From Malachius bipustulatus (taxonomy: Eukaryota; Arthropoda; Insecta; Coleoptera; Melyridae): a stretch of DNA of 64,000 nucleotides. Under the pieces are notes generated by a model that saw nothing but the letters and a program-made list of their open reading frames with translations, ran no database searches and had not been told where the DNA came from. The stretch covers positions 13,581,507 to 13,645,506 of the forward strand of contig OU342632.1 of the NCBI GenBank assembly GCA_910589415.1. Direction: 5' to 3'. The translations under genes were made by a program, and so were the position numbers. Each line of letters starts with the position of its first letter. Within the stretch, counting starts at the first letter, position 1. This document shows, in pieces, positions 58,866-64,000 of this stretch.

Positions 58866-59916
58866 GCGGTCCAGTTGTATGTTCATAATCCAGGCTAAAA
58901 GTAGAGCACGTAAAAATAATAATTGTACTGTCTTCTATAAAGTTTTGCTACAAAACGCTAATATTTTCGAGATACAGGGTAAAGTGTCAAACTTGGAAGA
59001 AAAAAACTAATTTTATTAGTTATCTTCTAAGCTGTTGAAGATATCTTTTTCAATTTTGGCGTGGGCTTATATTATTAGAGGGGTAAATTTTTGAAGTATG
59101 TACCTATATAAAAGTTTTCAGACTAACATCAGTGGCATAGTTATGCGGGGGTTTCTTTTTATTTTAGGCCCCAAAACTTCTACGCCACTTGAGAAATTCA
59201 ATTTTTTAAAGCTTATTTTCAAATTTTATATTATTATCTGAAGAAATATATTCTTTATACAGGTCTCTAAATAGGTGGCTTAGGTTTTATGAAATTAAAA
59301 AAAAAATAAATTGGGCTTAAAAAAAGGGCTAAACTTGAAGTTTTCACAAATTTCAAAATAAGTTTACAGTAACTTTTGTACTTCAATACTGCCTTATAGC
59401 AACTGTCGACGCTCACATACACTAAATAGTGATATCTAAGAACACTTCCCTCTTGAAGTTTGCAGTTTTATGATAAAACTCGGTTATAAAAAATCAAAAT
59501 ATCTCAAAAACTAAGCGCCTCCTCGAGACTTTTATTAAGAGCATTTTTATCTATAACAGTATGAAAATTCAATATATGTTTTAAAAAATTTATTTTCTCC
59601 AGTGGCGTATAAGTTTTGGGACTTGAAAGAAAAAAGAACCGCCATAACTATACGCCACTGGAATTCGCCGGCATAGTTCTGTGTACTTTAAAATTCTACT
59701 CATTTATTAATATTAATCTTTACCAAAATTGAGGAAAATATTTTCAATAGTTTAGAAATTAGAAGATATTCATTGGAATTGATTTTATTCTTCCAAGTTT
59801 GTATCTTGAAAATAAAGTGTTTTAGCGCAAAGCTTTATAGAAAAAATTACAATGTTTTTATGTAGTCTGTCGTTTTCCGGAGTTATGAACGTATAGACAG
59901 AACAACCTGTATAATA
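58866..59916. mobile_element. Fold-back element, ~350-bp arms
   Basis: Left blocks tgttcataa, ctgtctt/gacagac, tctataaag, gagatacagggt/caagatacaaa and aacttggaag recur inverted at 59740-59916. Both arms hold a 'cagtggcgtataagtttt'-type block next to 'ccccaaaacttctacgccac'. Arms are more diverged than in other fold-backs here, so it is older. Confidence 0.75.
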
Positions 59917-60260
59917 TTTTTTTTAATTTTGCAGCAACTTTTTTATTACGTTGTTCTTGTTATTTGTTCAATACCTACGTATTATTTGTGAAGAAGAGTT
60001 TTCCGGTAAAATTGTTTATTAAATAAAACAACAAACTTGAATTCAGTTAATTATTTTTCATCATGAAGCTGTACTTTCTTCACCACCTTACCTTACCTTA
60101 CCTTACTAGGACAAGTAAATGTCCAAGCACACTTTTCCCCTTGTCTTCTCTTTTCAAAATAATTTTATCATTTATGTCACTACAAGCACCGCACTTCCTT
60201 ATGATGTTTGTAGTTAAACTTGGACCCGGTGAAAAGTGACATACTATTCAGGTTTTATAG

Positions 60261-61760
60261 TATAGTCGACCAAGAGGTATTGGTATTTGGTATTTGGTAT
60301 TTTAACTAAATGTGAGAGATGGTTTATTAGGTCCCAAACACTGAAGCCAGCGGGCTTATTGTATTTCTCACATTTAGATTCTCCTTGATTAGAAGAGCTC
60401 CGTTCCTTTGACAAGGTTTAGCAGCCCGCTAACCAAGGTTTTTTCCGCCAGATGGCTCCCGGGACTGATTGGTCCCAGGACCGCATAGCGCGTTCGTGCG
60501 AGTGCTGGACACTCGAATATCACATGAGAAGCTGTCTCGTCTTCTTCATTGCACAGTCTACAAATTGGGTCTTCTCTGTATATCCCCAGTTTATGTAGGT
60601 GTACTCTTAGGTGGCAGTGTCCTGTGAGAAGACCCACCACCGTTCTGATCTGCATTCTATTTAGTTGCAGTATCTGTCTGGCAAGGTTTTGAGAGGGCTC
60701 CTTGATCATCACCTTACCATGTTTGTTTCCTGTTATACGGTTCCAGTGTGCTCTATGTTGTGTTCTTATCCACTGAGCCACCGCCCCGCGTACAGTGTTC
60801 TTTGGGATGCCAAACACTGGTTCGGGCCCAGTGTAGTTTATCCCAGCGCCTTTCTTGGCTAGTTGATCTGCAGCCTCATTACCAGGCGTCCCACGGTGAC
60901 CCGGAACCCAAACTAGTGTCACCACGTTACACCTGGCTAAGTCAATGAGGTCTTGCAGGCATTCCCAGACCAGTTTTGATCTGATTTCATAAGCTGCAAG
61001 GGCTTTCAGGCTAGCCTGACTGTCGGAGAGGATGTAGATTTCCCTACCTCGATAGTTCCTTCTGGTATTCTCTCCAACGCATAGCCTTTATTTCGGCCTG
61101 GAAGATGCTGGCATGAGTCCCCAGTGGCACGTAAATATTGCATCCGGGGACCACCCCATGCACTCCAGCTCCGGTACCTGTCCCTGTCTTTGAACCGTCA
61201 GTGTACCAGACCAGCCCTTTTTTCAGGCACAGGTGTTCCATTTGTTGCCATTCTTTCCAGTCCATTAGAACTTTGAATGGTTTTACAAATGATATCGTAG
61301 TACTCATACCATCGGATTGCATTTCCAGGATAGGATCTGCGATGATATCAGTTATTCTGGAATGCCCGGTTTTCCCAGGTTTATCCCAGTTTTTGTTTTG
61401 TTTCAGCCTGTAGACGCCCAATCGTGCCTCGCTCTTAATATGAATGTCAAGAGGAGGCAGGTCAAGTATGGCCTCCAGTGCTGTCGTTGATGTAGTGTTC
61501 ATGGCTCCCGTGATGCCTAAGCATGCAAGCCTTTGAACACTTTGAATTTTCATAATGGCTTGTTTCTGGTCGATCTTTGGCCACCAGACTAGACAGCCAT
61601 ATGTTAGTATGGGCCTGACCACGGCAATAGACCAAGAGGTATAATAACGAAATGATCTGGTTGTTAAACTGTCATACTTTATGACTTCAACAATATTTCA
61701 ATAATACAAAAATTGATAAAATGACAGAAGTCGTTTCGTTATATATCTGGTCCAACTATA
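60261..61760. mobile_element. MITE (tatagtcgacc family) split by a LINE
   Basis: 60261-60280 is the left end and 61643-61760 the rest of a copy of the 2632-2765 MITE. The 13 bases gaccaagaggtat appear on both sides of the insert (60268-60280 and 61630-61642), so they are the LINE's TSD and part of the MITE end. Confidence 0.85.
60281..61629 (-). pseudogene. 5'-truncated R1/I-type LINE with RNase H
   Basis: On minus: post-RT region (VRPILTYGCLVWWP, RLACLGITGAM) then RNase H with the four acidic positions in YTDGSK, QAEIKAM, LSDSQAS and GHRGTPGNEAADQLAKK. A C-terminal CCHC follows (CRLCNEEDETASHVIFECP), then LLNLVKGTELF. One frameshift near 61080, between QAEIKAM and LSDSQAS, breaks an otherwise open frame. 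RT proper and endonuclease are missing. The 3' end is a short CAAATAC-type tail, and a perfect 13-bp TSD flanks the insert, so it is fairly young. The nearest relative in the window is the 29-kb fragment. Confidence 0.88.
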
Positions 61761-63103
61761 CCACAAATTAATTTGCGAAAAAATACACTTTATCTGAAAT
61801 TCATCTATAATCGCGGTGCCTGCGGTGTTACTGAAACCACCGCCTGGATTTTGCCACACGAGAGCGGCCAGTGTGTACACCGTAACCCATCTACATCGAG
61901 ATCATTCCAGTCCATTCAGACCATTCAGGTGGTCAAGTTCACTCTCTCAATTATCATGTATATCTAGCGTAATGTTTTCTATTTTGAAACAAGTTTTATT
62001 TTAGGTAACAACTGATAATCTCCTGTCCATACTAGGTATAAGATCTGCGCATGCATTGTAAGTATTCCTCATGCCATCGTCAAGGATCTAGAACAATTAT
62101 TATTATTAGCTTTTAGCCTGATTCCCAACGATTTATTTGGTGGGAATGTGGTGGGATTTCTATTATTTGGCTTCTCGATGCGCATCTTCGTAGTTTGTTA
62201 TCATAAAAATATTAAATATTCCCAATTTGTTTAGAAAGTATAAATTATTAATACTTTAGCTCGAAATACGTATCGATACATAATTTAGCTTCTGTAAAAT
62301 GGTTCGTAATTGCAAATATTTGAAGTGAATGTAAATATTATGTATTCATATTTGCGTATTTATAAGTATGTAGAGATCCATTCATAAAATAAGCTCTTAT
62401 ATTACCCAATGTTTTTATTTTGCTTAACTCGAAAATCTGACGTCAGATTAGCTAAAAGTTCAAAGGGATTTGAATTTTCGTCCAATTACTGGCTAAATCC
62501 AATTACCTACTCGTCAAATACGTAAACAAAACCATATTAAATTTTTTTGGTACTATACATATAGGATTGTTATTCAGCAATAAAATCGATGCTTATTTAT
62601 TCTAAATTTATTTTCTTTTCTGATATTTTTATGATTATGATTATAATGATTATGATAATAAATTACGAAAACCAGTGCTGGAGATAATACAGGCGTGCCC
62701 CTTTTCAAAATAATCTTTTACGCCACTGATTTTGATTTTTTAGAACAAAAAGGTATTGTTTAATTTTTTTGGTAACGAGTTAGCTATAATCCCTTTTCTT
62801 CAGTAGCTGTAGTATTTGTCGGCTTCGCATGTATCTATACATAATATAAGTCATAAAACTTTAACGCATTAGCGGCGTTAAAGTCTATCTACGCGCATTT
62901 TAACGTAAAAATAAAACCATTTTTATTAGGCCAAAATTGTTAACGACCTATTCTAAAACAACAGCATGTTTAAATTCACGGACCTTAGGTCAGTTACGAT
63001 TTTACAATTGCGAAATCACCTAGCTGGTATCACACATACCTAAAACGTATAAACTAGAAAGAGAGGAAAAGAGACGCGCGAGAGTGACGAATGGAAGAGG
63101 TGA
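61761..63103. other. No gene seen; fold-back fragment at 62680-62790
   Basis: 62680-62790 (aaaccagtgctggagata, tacgccactgattttg) matches part of the fold-back at 46871-47745. The remainder is AT-rich and anonymous. Confidence 0.45.
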
Positions 63104-63116
63104 GAGATGAGATAAG

Positions 63117-63346
63117 AGCCTGGCGTGGCCTCGCGGTTAAGTAGCGAGAACTGCTTGATCGTTGGATCCGTCGGACTGAGTTCGATTCTCAGTGAAGGCT
63201 CTGGGTGTCTGTGTTGTTTCTACTATTTATTTGGTATACTTGAGGCTGGGTGTATGAGCAAGAGGCTCCAAACCCATATTACCGGTGTGGAGCGACTTTG
63301 TCTTACCTACATAGGGAAGACCGATGCTCCCCCTTTAAAAAAAAAA
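63117..63346 (+). mobile_element. tRNA-derived SINE with 13-bp TSD
   Basis: The head has A-box-like tggcctcgcggttaag (63126) and B-box gagttcgattctc (63179), spaced as in tRNA genes. A body of about 140 bases follows (tgtatgagcaagaggctcc, gtcttacctacata), ending in an A-run. gagatgagataag (63104-63116) and gagatgacataag (63347-63359) flank it as a TSD with one mismatch. Pol III would transcribe it from the internal promoter; a LINE would supply mobilisation. Confidence 0.85.
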
Positions 63347-63439
63347 GAGATGACATAAGGGTGGCTGATCTATCCAGAGGTCAATCGGGGAGACCGACAA
63401 GCGAACAAAGAATACGAGGCTGGGCTGTTAGAGAGATTG

Positions 63440-63862
63440 TGATATCTAAATCAACCAGCACGCGAATAAACAAAAGTGTTTATGGAAATCACTTCAGATG
63501 TAAACAATCTTCCCGGCCGCGATTAAGTAGAGCAACCGAATAGCGGTTGCAAACGGTGGCAAGCCTCACCTGTATTTTATCTCAATTTTGTATCTAGTAC
63601 CTTTAATTTATAACCTTACCTATTTTCGTCACAATTAGAAGTTAAGTCGCTTCTACATAAGTATCTTAACAATATTCGAGTCCGCCACCGAAGTACTGAT
63701 GAGTGTCTATCTTCAAGATTGACGTGTCTCTAACAAGATTCGCGCGAATTAGCGACCATATTGTCATTGTTACATCGTGATATTTAAATCAACCAGCACG
63801 CGAATAAACAAAAGTGTTTATGGAAATCACTTCCGATGAAATCCATCTGCCCGGCCGCGATT
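63440..63862. repeat. Direct repeat, two ~82-bp copies 337 bp apart
   Basis: 63440-63521 and 63777-63862 share gtgatat(c/t)taaatcaacc, agcacgcgaataaacaaaag, gtttatggaaatcactt and cccggccgcgatta with few differences. The unit between them is not repeated further within the window. May be part of a tandem array that continues past the right edge. Confidence 0.8.
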
Positions 63863-64000
63863 ACATAAAGCAAGAAGCCGCGTAACTCTTGCTTTCAATG
63901 GACTTAATTAATACAAGTGTTTTCCATGAAGTCATTACATCAGCAGATAATATCATTCATATTCAGTACTGTATTTGTTTTAATACCATGGAAGAGAAAC

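Noticed and set aside
63117..63200. Possible functional tRNA gene
   Set aside because: A- and B-box are present but the acceptor stem does not close cleanly, and a SINE body, A-tail and TSD follow.

Overview
The window is eukaryotic, AT-rich, repeat-dense DNA, most likely from an insect or another arthropod with a large genome. The evidence is the transposon mix: LINEs of several clades, a Ty3/gypsy-type LTR element, a Penelope-like element, a PIF/Harbinger remnant, tRNA-derived SINEs, and very many long fold-back repeats whose ends read CAGGGTG or similar. The species cannot be fixed from the sequence. No host protein-coding gene was recognised. Every convincing protein signal belongs to a mobile element, so the window is probably intergenic or a very large intron.

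0-9 kb: a terminal-inverted-repeat (TIR) MITE; a 2-kb element whose ~450-bp inverted arms enclose a decayed gene of the 'GCDTTS' family; an old SINE; and the first of three copies (A) of a Helentron/DINE-1-like non-autonomous element. 9.3-13.6 kb: a young LTR retrotransposon on the minus strand, with 587-bp LTRs and a 4-bp target-site duplication (TSD). Its pol is internally deleted, so that gag-protease is fused in frame to the end of integrase. 14-24 kb: a run of fold-back elements, some nested, plus a perfect 31-bp-stem hairpin. 24.9-29.2 kb: a frameshifted LINE reverse transcriptase ending in a (TATC)n tail, tandem MITEs, a 603-bp TIR element and a short LINE 3' end.

30-34 kb: the end of an RTE-like LINE split by copy B of the Helentron-like family, then a fold-back. 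38.6-41 kb: a fold-back, then head-to-head Penelope-like 3' parts with a 549-bp solo LTR inserted in one arm. 41.2-45.7 kb: a fold-back beside the largest open frame of the window, a site-specific-type LINE of the R2/R4/NeSL group with zinc fingers, reverse transcriptase (RT), CCHC motif and restriction-like endonuclease. This frame stays open for 1142 codons but has no ATG ahead of its last N-terminal finger. 46.9-47.7 kb: another fold-back.

51-55 kb: repeat-like AT-rich DNA, a short GC-rich palindromic block, and a broken Harbinger (transposase on minus, MADF/Myb-like gene on plus) split by a 239-bp MITE. 56-58 kb: copy C of the Helentron-like family. 58.9-59.9 kb: fold-back. 60.3-61.8 kb: a MITE split by a 5'-truncated R1/I-type LINE with RNase H and a 13-bp TSD. 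63.1-63.9 kb: a SINE with a 13-bp TSD and a direct repeat.

The most informative part of the window is its nesting, which gives relative ages. The three Helentron-like copies, the no-ATG R2-group frame with a decaying finger array, and the TIR element carrying the GCDTTS gene are the best candidates for something not well described.
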